A model generated the notes under the pieces. It made no database searches. It was given only the letters and a program-made list of their open reading frames with translations, and had not been told where the DNA came from. This document shows, piece by piece, positions 48,263-57,316 of a stretch of 64,000 nucleotides of DNA (its first letter is position 1; each line of letters opens with the position of its first letter). A program made the translations under genes and the position numbers. This stretch comes from Methylococcales bacterium (GTDB lineage Bacteria > Pseudomonadota > Gammaproteobacteria > Methylococcales > Methylomonadaceae). Location: positions 1-64,000 of the forward strand of contig JAPLRS010000040.1 of NCBI GenBank assembly GCA_026399015.1. Direction: 5' to 3'.

Positions 48263-48727
48263 ATGCATAGTCCAGTCCAGGATAATAACGGCTTTACTCT
48301 GTTAGAGTTAATGGTCGTATTATTTGTTATGGTATTGGGCTTTGCGGTTGTTGGGATTAATTTATCATCGGGTAATGATTCCACTAAGCTTAAAGTAGTT
48401 GCTAGAGATATGGTTTCTGCTTTACGCTTTGCTCGAGGTGAAGCCTTAATTTCTCATGAAGAAATGACGGTAACTATCAATCTTGAGCAAAAAAACTATA
48501 CAGTAACTAGGCGTAGTAAAGTTTATCCCATTCCAAAAACCGTGGCGGTTAAAGTTGTTACCGCTAAAAGTCAGATTAAGAATGGTGAGTTAGCCAGTAT
48601 TCGTTTTTTCCCAGATGGCTCTTCTACTGGGGGGCGAGTGACTTTTTCACAAGGAAAGATGGCATGGAAAATAGATATTAATTGGTTATCTGGACAAATT
48701 GAACTCAATGAAACAGATAAAACTTAA
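48263..48727 (+). CDS. gspH: Type II secretion minor pseudopilin GspH
   Basis: 154 residues with the prepilin motif NNG|FTLLELMVVLFVMVLGF. The GspH pattern MVSALRFARGEALISHEEMTV follows, and FFPDGSSTGGRV is typical of the C-terminal strand. A pseudopilus subunit that probably lies between the major fibre and the tip. Its 3' end overlaps gspI by 20 nt. Confidence 0.93.
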   Translation: MHSPVQDNNGFTLLELMVVLFVMVLGFAVVGINLSSGNDSTKLKVVARDMVSALRFARGEALISHEEMTVTINLEQKNYTVTRRSKVYPIPKTVAVKVVTAKSQIKNGELASIRFFPDGSSTGGRVTFSQGKMAWKIDINWLSGQIELNETDKT

Positions 48728-49121
48728 TAAACAAACTGGTTTTTCTTTGCTGGAAATTGTTATCGCGTTTTCAATTCTCGCGCTTTCTTTAGGTATTCTG
48801 TTAAAGATATTTTCGGGTGGCGTTAATTCGGCTGCTATAGCTGAAGATTACACAGTTGCAGTGCAAATAGCCGAAGGTTTAATGGCTAGAGCAGGTACAG
48901 AAACGCTATTAGTTGCAAACGAAGACTCTGGGGTAATTAATGAAAAATATGACTGGGTTTTAACTATTACACCTTATATATTTAATACGGATGACTCTGG
49001 ATTAATTCCAAATACGGGGCAGTTATTTAAAGTAAAAGTGCTAGTGACTTGGGATATGCGTAATACTCAGCATCGGCAAATTGAACTTACAACTTTAAAG
49101 TTGAGTACCAAAGTGTTATGA
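48708..49121 (+). CDS. gspI: Type II secretion minor pseudopilin GspI
   Basis: 137 residues from the ATG at 48708 (MKQIKLNKQTG); a TTG three codons earlier is a weaker choice. Cleavage site KQTG|FSLLEIVIAFSILALSLG. Together with GspJ and GspK it forms the pseudopilus tip. It overlaps gspH and is joined to gspJ by ATGA. Confidence 0.92.
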   Translation: MKQIKLNKQTGFSLLEIVIAFSILALSLGILLKIFSGGVNSAAIAEDYTVAVQIAEGLMARAGTETLLVANEDSGVINEKYDWVLTITPYIFNTDDSGLIPNTGQLFKVKVLVTWDMRNTQHRQIELTTLKLSTKVL

Positions 49122-49801
49122 CGTTAGTTAAAAACGTAGCTAAGTCAAAGACATTAGGTTTCACCTTAATTGAAGTTTTAATTGGGTTGACTTTGCTCAG
49201 TATTATGACGGTATTGCTTTTTACAAGTTTGAAAATTTGTGCTGACAGTTGGGAAAGAGGTGAAAAAAAGATAGCATCAGTTAATGAAATGGCGGTGGTT
49301 TATCATTTTTTTCAGGAGCATCTTTCTGTAGCAAAACCAATTTTGAATGAATCCTTAGTTGATGAGAAACCTTTTTCTTTTCAGGGTGGCGTAACTTCTT
49401 TGCAGTTTGTATCTAACTTTCCCGAAAGTGTGGGTAAGCAAGGTTTACAAATATTCACAGTTGCATTGGTTGAAGAGGATAACACTGCAAATATTAATGT
49501 GAAAGTAACACCATATAATGCTGCTGGCGGGGATGCTGATGAAGAATCAGAAGTTGATGATGTTATCTTACTTAAGCATGTTAGCGAATTTAAACTTAGT
49601 TATTTTGGCTCTGAAGATGGTATGAGCGATGGTGTTTGGCTTGATGATTGGTTAAACAAGTCAGTATTGCCATTATTAGTTAAAGTAAATATTGTGTTAG
49701 AAAATGGTAGCTATTGGCCTGAGATGATTATACCTTTGAAGATAACGGCTCCTGATCATAATGCAAATAATCCAAATGATGGCGCAGGGATAATTCCATA
49801 A
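49118..49801 (+). CDS. gspJ: Type II secretion minor pseudopilin GspJ
   Basis: 227 residues, cleavage site KTLG|FTLIEVLIGLTLLSI. GspJ features include WERGEKKIASVNEMAVVYHFFQ and a LKHVSEFKLSYFGSEDG stretch. Pseudopilus tip component. Overlaps gspI by ATGA and gspK by TAATG. Confidence 0.93.
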   Translation: MTLVKNVAKSKTLGFTLIEVLIGLTLLSIMTVLLFTSLKICADSWERGEKKIASVNEMAVVYHFFQEHLSVAKPILNESLVDEKPFSFQGGVTSLQFVSNFPESVGKQGLQIFTVALVEEDNTANINVKVTPYNAAGGDADEESEVDDVILLKHVSEFKLSYFGSEDGMSDGVWLDDWLNKSVLPLLVKVNIVLENGSYWPEMIIPLKITAPDHNANNPNDGAGIIP

Positions 49802-50757
49802 TGCGTCAAACAGGAGTTGCTTTAGTATTAGTGTTATGGGTAATAAGTTTGCTCATTATAATGGCGGGTAGTTTTGCCTTAAGTATGCGTAGAGAATCTT
49901 CAGTAACTGCTGTTATAAAAAGTAATTCTCAAGCTGCTGCAGTTGCTGAGTCAGGTCTTGCGATTGCAGAGTTAATGTTGTTGGATAAAGATGTAAATAA
50001 GGCCTGGCGGGCTGATGGTAGTATTTATGAGGTTCTAGCAACAGGTGCAAAAATTCGAATAAGGTTATTGGCTGAAGCCGGTAAAATAGATATTAATAAA
50101 GCGGATTTACGTAGTTTAAAAAATTTATTGATTAATGCGCCTGCAGATGAAGAACAACAAAGTAAATTACTCGGGGCCATTCTTGATTGGCGTGATCCAG
50201 ATGATTTGGTAAACATAAACGGTGCTGAAAAAGCAGAATATGAAGAGGCTGGCTTAAGTTACGCGCCAAGAAATAAACCTTTTGATTCAATTGAAGAATT
50301 ACAATTAGTCTTAGGTATGGATAAGAGAGTATATGCTTGGCTTGAACCCTTAGTAACCGTTTATTCGGGTCAGCCATTAGTAAATTTTAAAGTAGCTACT
50401 AGAGAAGTATTAAGAACTATTCCTGATTTTGATGGTGACATGATAGATACTTATTTAATAGCTAGAATAGACAGTGCCAGAAATGATTTACCAAGTCCGC
50501 CTTTGCCCATGATTCCTGGATTAAGAAGTGGATCAGGTGGAAATAATAATGTAGTGACTGTTGTCTCAGAGGCAATATTGGCTGATAATTCTAGAGCAGC
50601 TATTAGTGTTGTAATAAAGAAAGCCGAAAGTAGCAATGCAAATCCATTTCAAGTTTTGAGGTGGCAACATACTATAACGAACAACAAATCATTGTTCACC
50701 AATGTGATGAATGACTTTTTAGTAAAACAATATGCTCAACCTGAACTCAACAATTGA
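49801..50757 (+). CDS. gspK: Type II secretion minor pseudopilin GspK
   Basis: 318 residues. The short leader MRQTG|VALVLVLWVISLL lacks Glu5, as in GspK generally. Conserved blocks: AEAGKIDINKADLRSLKNLL, LLGAILDWRDPDDL, YAPRNKPFDSIEELQLVLGM. GspK caps the pseudopilus tip. Its end overlaps the gspL start by 26 nt. Confidence 0.94.
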   Translation: MRQTGVALVLVLWVISLLIIMAGSFALSMRRESSVTAVIKSNSQAAAVAESGLAIAELMLLDKDVNKAWRADGSIYEVLATGAKIRIRLLAEAGKIDINKADLRSLKNLLINAPADEEQQSKLLGAILDWRDPDDLVNINGAEKAEYEEAGLSYAPRNKPFDSIEELQLVLGMDKRVYAWLEPLVTVYSGQPLVNFKVATREVLRTIPDFDGDMIDTYLIARIDSARNDLPSPPLPMIPGLRSGSGGNNNVVTVVSEAILADNSRAAISVVIKKAESSNANPFQVLRWQHTITNNKSLFTNVMNDFLVKQYAQPELNN

Positions 50758-51838
50758 TATAAATTTTAAGCAGTTTTTTCGGTGGTGGAAGCGAGAACTT
50801 GACTTCTTGATACCAGAAAAGATTAAGCAAATTATTAATGATAGCCAAGGCGTCATCGTTATTAGTCACAAAGATAACCAATTAATAATAACTTATTGCC
50901 TAGGCGATGCAGTGGAGCATTTGGTTACTTTAGATCGTATTGATAAAACCTTTAATGTCCAAAGCCTTTATGAAAAAGATGAGCGCTTAGTTAAAGCTCA
51001 AATTCTTATTAGATTATCGGGTTTTGATGCAATTCAGAAAGAGTTAAGTTTACCCGCGGCGGCAAAAGAAAATCTCGAGCAAGTTGTTACCTATGAGTTA
51101 GATCGTTATACACCCTTTAAGCCAGATCAAGTTTATTTCGCAGTTAAAACTTTAGATGGTGTAAACGAAGCGGGTCAGATTAGGGTTATGATGATTTTAA
51201 CGACTCGAGAGCTTTTAGATGGATTATATGATGATGTTAAGGCTCTAGGATTAGAGCCGTTATATGTTGATTATGAAGGTTCGCCTAATAGTCTAGAAGA
51301 TCTAGAGGATGGATATACACTTTTACCAGAATCGTTACGCCAAAAAAAGGCAAATATTCCGCGCTTAGTTCATGGCTCGTTAATTACATTGACGAGTTTA
51401 TTATTGTTAGCAGTTTTAGCAATGCCGGTCTTTTTTGAATATCAATCAGTTAATGAGTTGGCAGTGAAAGCGACGGCTTTAGAGAAAGATGCTAAAAAAG
51501 TGAAGGCCATGCAGTCCTCAATTGATGCGGTTATTGAAGAAACTAAACAGTTGATTAAAACTAAAACGGCGGCTCCTGATATCGTTAATATGTTGAATAA
51601 TTTAAGTACGCTTTTAAAGGATGATACAACCTTAAGTTATGTTCAATATTCGGAGGGGCATTTGCAGATACAAGGTGAATCTCCAGCAGCATCAGGATTG
51701 CTAGGGGTTTTAGAGGCCTCTGATATGTTTGCTAATGCACGATTTGCTTCGCCAGTTACCCAAGATAGAGTCACTACTTTAGAGCGATTTCAAATTACTG
51801 TTGATGTGGCAAAAGCGGAGGGCGTGACTAATGAATAA
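50732..51838 (+). CDS. gspL: Type II secretion inner-membrane protein GspL
   Basis: 368 residues. A cytoplasmic actin-like domain (about 1-205) with LEQVVTYELDRYTPFKPDQVYF, one membrane helix (about 215-235, HGSLITLTSLLLLAVLAMPVFF), then a periplasmic coiled region and ferredoxin-like domain. GspL couples GspE to the platform with GspM. The sequence is divergent from enteric GspL; the place between gspK and gspM supports the call. Confidence 0.88.
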   Translation: MLNLNSTIDINFKQFFRWWKRELDFLIPEKIKQIINDSQGVIVISHKDNQLIITYCLGDAVEHLVTLDRIDKTFNVQSLYEKDERLVKAQILIRLSGFDAIQKELSLPAAAKENLEQVVTYELDRYTPFKPDQVYFAVKTLDGVNEAGQIRVMMILTTRELLDGLYDDVKALGLEPLYVDYEGSPNSLEDLEDGYTLLPESLRQKKANIPRLVHGSLITLTSLLLLAVLAMPVFFEYQSVNELAVKATALEKDAKKVKAMQSSIDAVIEETKQLIKTKTAAPDIVNMLNNLSTLLKDDTTLSYVQYSEGHLQIQGESPAASGLLGVLEASDMFANARFASPVTQDRVTTLERFQITVDVAKAEGVTNE

Positions 51839-52433
51839 ATTGAAACAGATTGATTTTTCATCGCCTGCTATACAACAGCGTTTATTAGCTGTTGGAATAC
51901 TGTTATTAGTAGTTATTTTGTTTGTTTTACTTATTATTACGCCTTTGGTAAGTAAGGCTCTTGAATTAAATGAGACAAAAAGCAATTTGGTTTTTAAGCT
52001 TCAACAATACGAACGTATTTTAGCTAAATCAGATTTAGTGACCGAAAGTATGGCTAACATAACTAAGGCACAAGATAACCAGGGCTATTTTAATCTTCAA
52101 GAGACAGATGCTTTAGCATCAGCTGATATGCAAGAGTTTATTAAAAAAGCTATTGTTGATGCCGGTGGTCAATTAAGCAGTACTCAAGCATTACCGGTCA
52201 GTAATAAAGATGATTTTAAACGTATTACAGTCAGTGTAAGAATGACCGGTAATAGTGAGGTATTGCGCTCAGTGTTATACAAAATTGAAACTTCAGAGCC
52301 ACTCATTATTATTAATCAGATTGATATAAGACCTATGCGTGGTACTCGAAACAAAATAACTCGACAATTAGAGGCCAGTAACGAATTAAACGTCAATTTT
52401 CAGGCGGTTAGTTTTATGAGAAATCCAGAATAA
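51831..52433 (+). CDS. gspM: Type II secretion inner-membrane protein GspM
   Basis: 200 residues. A short cytoplasmic N-terminus, one membrane helix (about 16-38, AVGILLLVVILFVLLIITPLV), a coiled-coil segment and a periplasmic ferredoxin-like domain (KAIVDAGGQLSSTQALPV). Partner of GspL. Starts 8 nt inside gspL and ends TAATG with the next gene. Confidence 0.88.
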   Translation: MNKLKQIDFSSPAIQQRLLAVGILLLVVILFVLLIITPLVSKALELNETKSNLVFKLQQYERILAKSDLVTESMANITKAQDNQGYFNLQETDALASADMQEFIKKAIVDAGGQLSSTQALPVSNKDDFKRITVSVRMTGNSEVLRSVLYKIETSEPLIIINQIDIRPMRGTRNKITRQLEASNELNVNFQAVSFMRNPE

Positions 52434-53035
52434 TGAATACTAAATTAATATCACTTTTAGCAACGATATGTTTAGCTTCAGTGTTGATTATTGGAGCTGA
52501 ATGGGGTTTTTCGATTTGGGCGCAAAAGTCTACCTTAGACTCTTTAACGGCAACTGAGAGTAAATCTACTCAAGATGAAATTCCGCATATTGACCTTGAT
52601 AAACAAACCGAGGAAAGCTACGCTGATTTAGTCGCAAGGCCATTATTTATTAAAGGTCGGCGTCCCGTTGAGGAGGTAAGTGTTGATGAAGCACAGGCGA
52701 CTGCTGTACCTGTTGTTTTTGAGTGGCAATTAAATGGTATCTTTACCACCAAGAAAGGTTTGTCAACTTTTCTATCCAAAACAACCGCTAAGAATAATAA
52801 AGATAAATATAAAAAGGTTGCAAAAGATGCGGAACTTGACGGTTGGCAGTTAACAGAAATTTATCCTGATAAAGTTATATTTACCCAAGCGGGTCAGCAA
52901 AAAGAGTTGTTGTTACGTAAAATTAAAGCCAAGGATCCGTTTAAGAAAACCAACGTCCAAAATACACCAAATGTTCCTTCACCAGAAGATAGCCAAGCCC
53001 CAGAAGAAGTCGAGACTGAGAGTACAAATGAATAA
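52433..53035 (+). CDS. Type II secretion GspC/XpsN-like inner-membrane protein
   Basis: 200 residues. One N-terminal membrane anchor (about 5-25), then a periplasmic homology-region domain: YADLVARPLFIKGRRPVEE (the typical LF-xx-RRP stretch), FEWQLNGIFTTKKGLSTFL, WQLTEIYPDKVIFTQAGQQKELLL. A Pro/Glu-rich tail follows. No PDZ domain, unlike enteric GspC. Its place just before gspD is that of XpsN in Xanthomonas, which does the GspC job of linking the platform to the secretin. No other gspC is in the operon. Confidence 0.8.
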   Translation: MNTKLISLLATICLASVLIIGAEWGFSIWAQKSTLDSLTATESKSTQDEIPHIDLDKQTEESYADLVARPLFIKGRRPVEEVSVDEAQATAVPVVFEWQLNGIFTTKKGLSTFLSKTTAKNNKDKYKKVAKDAELDGWQLTEIYPDKVIFTQAGQQKELLLRKIKAKDPFKKTNVQNTPNVPSPEDSQAPEEVETESTNE

Positions 53036-55307
53036 GAAATTGCACAGAATAGCTGTAGTGACTAGTATTGCCACTTTTGGCCTAGCATTGGTGGGGTGTG
53101 AGTTGATTCCCTTCAAGCAAGCAGCTAAATTACCTTTAAATATTACTAATCCAAATCAATCAGATGAGGTCTTCCATCAATTAGAAAATAAAGCCCCTGT
53201 GCTTGAGCCAACTAAGGAGACTTATCTTGGTACTGATCGATATGTATCTACTACACCTCAAAAAAGCAGAGCTATAGCGACAAAGGGATCTGGTTCTTAT
53301 AGCCTAAATTTTGATGATGCTGACTTAGGTGAAGTGGCAAAAGTAGTTTTGAGTGATATTTTAGGGCAAAGTTATGTTTTAAGTCCTAAAGTCACTGGTA
53401 AAGTGACCTTGCAAACTACAGAGCCGTTAACTAAAGAGGAGTTATTACCTGCTCTGGAAATGGTGCTACGCATGAATAATGCTGCGCTAGTGAAAGATGG
53501 CAAAATTTACCATATTGAGCCTACTGCAGATGCTCTATTTACTTCTGATTTATCAGCTAAAGCAGCGGGATATCAGACGCGGGTAATACCGGTTAAAAAT
53601 GTGGCCGTACAAGATATTGTTGATATTATTAAGCCTTTAGTGCATGAAAAAACTATTTTAAATGTTGATGGTAAACGCAATATTTTAGTGGCTTCTGGTA
53701 CTGCAGATGAAATAGCAAGAGTAATTGACATGATTAATACTTTTGATATTGATGTCTTAAAAGGGCGTTCTTTTGGCCTTTTTACCTTGGTACATGTGGA
53801 TCCTGAAACGATGATTAAGGAACTGCAAGGTATTTTTTCTCAGAAAGGTAAGGGCAGTGATTCCGACTTTTTTCAATTTATACCCATTAAGCGTTTAAAT
53901 GCGGTATTAGCAGTAACTCGCCAAGCACATTACTTAGATGAAGTGGATAGTTGGGTTGTAAGATTAGATAAAGTTAATACATCTTCTGGTGGCGGGGTTA
54001 ATGTTTATAAAGTTCAGCACGCAGATGCAAAAAAGTTAGCGGCTACTCTAAATCAGATTTTTGCAAGTTCTAAAGGTAGTGGAGATAGTTCCGCTAAAGT
54101 TGCACCAGGAGAAACGGCAGAAACGCTTTCAAGCCAAGATTCTTCCAGTGGATCTGGTTCATCATCTTTGGGGTCGGGTTCTGGTAATTCTTTAAATTCT
54201 AGTGATAGTTCTTCAGACATATCAGGCTCCTCACGGATAGGTGGCTATACAAATGATGCTGTAACTGCAAACTTAGATGTTTTTGCTGCTAATGGTGTTG
54301 ATGAAGATTTGACAACAACGAAGGAATCTTCTGGAGGTACAACCGGTTCTGCTGTCGGAAATATTGGTAAAGTAAAAATTATCCCTGATATTCCTAATAA
54401 TTCAATTATCATTGTGGCTTCTGCGCAAGATTATGAAACCATCTTGCCCGTTATAACGCAATTAGATGTCATGCCCTTGCAAGTTTTGATAGACGCTACT
54501 GTAGTGGAAGTTAAGTTAACTAATGATCTGACTTATGGTATCTCTTGGTATTTAAACCATGCTGGTGGATCAGAACAATTGGGTGGTGCGGCTACGGCCG
54601 CCGCTGCCGCTGCTGCTGCTGGAACAGGAGGTTTTAGTGCTTTATATAGTTCAGGAGCGGTTAAAGCGTTATTAAATACTGAAGCTAAAGCAAGTAATTT
54701 AAATGTGATTTCGTCTCCTTCATTAATGGTTTTAAATAATGAGAAGGCTAAGATCAACGTAGGACAACAAGTACCTATTCAAACGAGTACTTCATCACTT
54801 CCTGTTTCTGGTGGTGGAGTGTTAGCTTCACCTAGTATCGCTCTTGGATCTTCAATTCAATATAAAGACACAGGGGTTACTTTGGAGGTTACCCCTAGAG
54901 TTAATGCGAATGGTATGGTGAATATGAAGCTTAAACAAGTTGTGAGTAATGTAGTTGAAAAGGCAGCAACTACAGGTGTGACATCAAGTGCAACTTTTGA
55001 TAAAAAAGAAATTACCAGTTCGGTAGCTGTTAATGACGGAGAAACGATTGTTTTAGGTGGTTTAATTGCTGATGATGTGACTAATTCTAAAGGTGGATTC
55101 CCTTTGTTAAATGACCTTCCTTATATTGGTTCGTTGTTTGGTAATACTAAAAAAGGAAATATTAAAACAGAGTTGGTGGTTTTAATTACACCTAGAGTTG
55201 TAAAAAATAAGCAAGATTCAAGAACAATTTCGGGTGAATTTAAACGTAAATTAACCGGAATATATCAGGACAATGATAAAACTTTCGTAAAACCAAGACA
55301 GTGGTAA
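53028..55307 (+). CDS. gspD: Type II secretion outer-membrane secretin GspD
   Basis: 759 residues from the ATG at 53028, overlapping the previous stop (ATGAATAA); the longer frame from 52971 lies inside the upstream gene. A lipoprotein signal ends LALVGC. N0 (YSLNFDDADLGEVAKVVL), N1-N3 and the secretin domain (PLQVLIDATVVEVKLTNDLTYGISW ... VVLITPRVV) follow in order. A Ser/Gly-rich insert of about 60 residues (from about 360) interrupts N3, and an alanine run lies in the secretin domain. GspD forms the 15-meric exit channel. No separate pilotin is seen; its own lipid may replace one. Confidence 0.96.
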   Translation: MNKKLHRIAVVTSIATFGLALVGCELIPFKQAAKLPLNITNPNQSDEVFHQLENKAPVLEPTKETYLGTDRYVSTTPQKSRAIATKGSGSYSLNFDDADLGEVAKVVLSDILGQSYVLSPKVTGKVTLQTTEPLTKEELLPALEMVLRMNNAALVKDGKIYHIEPTADALFTSDLSAKAAGYQTRVIPVKNVAVQDIVDIIKPLVHEKTILNVDGKRNILVASGTADEIARVIDMINTFDIDVLKGRSFGLFTLVHVDPETMIKELQGIFSQKGKGSDSDFFQFIPIKRLNAVLAVTRQAHYLDEVDSWVVRLDKVNTSSGGGVNVYKVQHADAKKLAATLNQIFASSKGSGDSSAKVAPGETAETLSSQDSSSGSGSSSLGSGSGNSLNSSDSSSDISGSSRIGGYTNDAVTANLDVFAANGVDEDLTTTKESSGGTTGSAVGNIGKVKIIPDIPNNSIIIVASAQDYETILPVITQLDVMPLQVLIDATVVEVKLTNDLTYGISWYLNHAGGSEQLGGAATAAAAAAAAGTGGFSALYSSGAVKALLNTEAKASNLNVISSPSLMVLNNEKAKINVGQQVPIQTSTSSLPVSGGGVLASPSIALGSSIQYKDTGVTLEVTPRVNANGMVNMKLKQVVSNVVEKAATTGVTSSATFDKKEITSSVAVNDGETIVLGGLIADDVTNSKGGFPLLNDLPYIGSLFGNTKKGNIKTELVVLITPRVVKNKQDSRTISGEFKRKLTGIYQDNDKTFVKPRQW

Positions 55308-55342
55308 TTTTATAAAATAGATTAGTCTTAAATTACAGGCAT

Positions 55343-55385
55343 AAAAAAAGGGCGGGGTATTTAAATACCCCGCCCTTTTTTATTC
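55343..55385. terminator. Strong bidirectional terminator between gspD and rpiA
   Basis: A perfect 13-bp arm palindrome (GGGCGGGGTATTT and its complement, 55350-55375) is flanked by A7 on the left and a run of T on the right, so it works on both strands. It ends the T2SS operon and the convergent rpiA transcript. Confidence 0.95.
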
Positions 55386-55412
55386 TTAAAGTTTTTTAAT
55401 GGTTTAAAAAGC

Positions 55413-56066
55413 TTAGCGAGTAATTACCTCATCACCTTTGCCAATTAATACGATATCAGCAGGACGGATAGCAAAAAGACCATTAGTAACAACACCGGTA
55501 ATATTGTTAATGATTTTTTCTAGTTCAACTGGATCTAAAATTGATAGATTATGTACATCTAAAATTTCGTTGTGATTATCAGTAATATAGTTTTCACGCC
55601 ATACTGGTTGACCACCTAATTTAACTAATTCTCTTGCAACATAGCTTCTTGCCATTGGGATAACTTCAACTGGTAAGGCAAATGAACCTAAAACATCAAC
55701 TGTTTTTGTTTCATCAACGATACACACAAATTTCTTGCTGGCTGCAGCAATAATTTTTTCACGTGTTAAAGCACCGCCACCACCTTTTATCATGTGTTTG
55801 TGTGGGTTAACTTCATCCGCACCATCAACATAAACATCTAAAGTACCTACTGCATTTAAATCAAATACCGGAATACCCACTTTTTTAAGATGAGCAGTGC
55901 TTACTTCAGAGCTAGAAACTGCACCTTCAATATCGCCTTTAATGTCAGCTAAATAATCTATAAAGTGTTTAACAGTAGAGCCAGTACCCACACCGATAAT
56001 TGCCACATCTTTAACATATTCTATGGCGGCTTTGGCTACTTTTTGTTTTAATTCATCTTGTGTCAT
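55413..56066 (-). CDS. rpiA: Ribose-5-phosphate isomerase A
   Basis: 217 residues from the ATG at 56066 ([14 protein letters not shown]), after GGAAACATC; the longer frame to 56111 has no support. It interconverts ribose-5-phosphate and ribulose-5-phosphate in the pentose phosphate pathway. Conserved: [39 protein letters not shown] with the catalytic Asp, Glu and Lys, and [10 protein letters not shown]. Shares a terminator with gspD. Confidence 0.97.
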   Translation of the reverse strand: MTQDELKQKVAKAAIEYVKDVAIIGVGTGSTVKHFIDYLADIKGDIEGAVSSSEVSTAHLKKVGIPVFDLNAVGTLDVYVDGADEVNPHKHMIKGGGGALTREKIIAAASKKFVCIVDETKTVDVLGSFALPVEVIPMARSYVARELVKLGGQPVWRENYITDNHNEILDVHNLSILDPVELEKIINNITGVVTNGLFAIRPADIVLIGKGDEVITR

Positions 56067-56100
56067 GATGTTTCCGTGTTGAATAAAATAGAGTAATTCT

Positions 56101-56126
56101 GAAATCGGCATTTTACAGCCGATTTC
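56101..56126 (-). other. Hairpin in the rpiA leader
   Basis: GAAATCGGC (56101-56109) and GCCGATTTC (56118-56126) form a perfect 9-bp stem with an 8-nt loop, 35 nt before the rpiA ATG and about 105 nt after the DUF475 gene stop. It may be a weak terminator of the upstream gene or a leader element of rpiA. No T-run follows directly. Confidence 0.5.
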
Positions 56127-56231
56127 AAATATGGATTTAAAATTTTTATGTTAATTGCGCTTTAAAGTAATTTATGTACAAGTATTGAATGTAATGACAT
56201 TAAACCTTAAATTACTTATTGATCGAGAGTA

Positions 56232-57251
56232 TTACAACTGACCTTGCTTAGCTAATTTCTTTTTATAAAGCACTGATGATAATACTGATAAGCCAATCAT
56301 CACAGCACCTATAAGACCAGTGATGACCTCTGAGATTTCAATTTTCATGCTTAGTAACATAATGGCCGCTAAAGAGCCGATTGCATAGTGTGCACCGTGT
56401 TCTAAAAATACATATTCGTCTAAAGTGCCTTGACGCACCAAATAGACGGTTAAGCTTCTAACGAACATTGCACCAATGGCTAAGCCTAACATGATGATAA
56501 TCACGTCTTGAGTAATTGCAAAAGCACCTATTACACCATCAAAAGAGAAAGAAGCATCTAAAACTTCTAAATATAAAAAGCTCATAACACTGCCTTTTTT
56601 AATGGCCTCAGAAACTTCTTCCCCTTCTTCTTCGTCTTCAAATAAAGCTGATAAGCTGTCTACTATTACAAATAAAATAACGCCAGATATGCCGGCAATA
56701 ACGGCTTTAAAACGAATTTCTTCAGGTAACCAAGTTTGACCAAATAATAAAATGCCTAGGGCTAGAATGATTTCAATGGATTCTAATTTTCCAAAATTAG
56801 ATAATTTTTCTTCTATATAGCCCAACCAATGTAATTCTTTGCCTTCATCAAAGATAAAAGAGAAAAATACCATTAATAAAAACATGCCACCAAAAGCTGC
56901 GATTTGCACATGTGATGCTTCAAGGTGGTGTGCATAAGTCGTCGGATCATGTAAGGCCATGTTGGCAACGCCAATAAAATCGATGCCAGTGGCGACATTA
57001 ACAATTAAAATAGGAAATAATAAGCGCATACCAAAAACAGCGATTAAAATACCCCACGTTAAGAAGTATTGTTGCCAACGTTCATCCATGCGTTTTAATA
57101 TGGATGCGTTCACAACCGCATTATCAAATGATAAACTCACTTCTAAAACGCCTAAAATAAGTGCGATAAAAGCGCCCATAGGGCCGCCCCAATAAACGGC
57201 GATGGCTAAAGAAATAGCTGTAATAATAAAAGAAAGACGAAAATGCTGCAT
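56232..57251 (-). CDS. TerC-superfamily DUF475 integral membrane protein
   Basis: 339 residues with about eight membrane helices. It has the TerC-like acidic membrane motifs ALILGVLEVSLSFDNAVVNA and LEVLDASFSFDGVIGAFA, an internal pseudo-symmetry, and a short cytoplasmic acidic loop (FEDEEEGEEVSEA). TerC relatives are linked to metal export (manganese, calcium) or tellurium resistance; DUF475 function is not settled. It stands alone; divergent from mtnB. Confidence 0.88.
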   Translation of the reverse strand: MQHFRLSFIITAISLAIAVYWGGPMGAFIALILGVLEVSLSFDNAVVNASILKRMDERWQQYFLTWGILIAVFGMRLLFPILIVNVATGIDFIGVANMALHDPTTYAHHLEASHVQIAAFGGMFLLMVFFSFIFDEGKELHWLGYIEEKLSNFGKLESIEIILALGILLFGQTWLPEEIRFKAVIAGISGVILFVIVDSLSALFEDEEEGEEVSEAIKKGSVMSFLYLEVLDASFSFDGVIGAFAITQDVIIIMLGLAIGAMFVRSLTVYLVRQGTLDEYVFLEHGAHYAIGSLAAIMLLSMKIEISEVITGLIGAVMIGLSVLSSVLYKKKLAKQGQL

Positions 57252-57316
57252 AAAGTACCTTATTAATGAGAGATTTTGTGGTGCAAACTAAGACTATTTA
57301 ATTGAAAATCAAGTGA

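Noticed and set aside
52971-53027. Longer gspD start
   Set aside because: It would put 19 basic residues before a good lipoprotein signal peptide; the ATG at 53028 starts the signal peptide directly.
55343-55385. Palindrome as a regulator operator
   Set aside because: The flanking A- and T-runs and the place between two convergent stops identify it as a bidirectional terminator.
57252-57316. SAM-type riboswitch before the methionine salvage genes
   Set aside because: The gap is only 65 bp, shared with a divergent gene, and shows no multi-helix structure or terminator.
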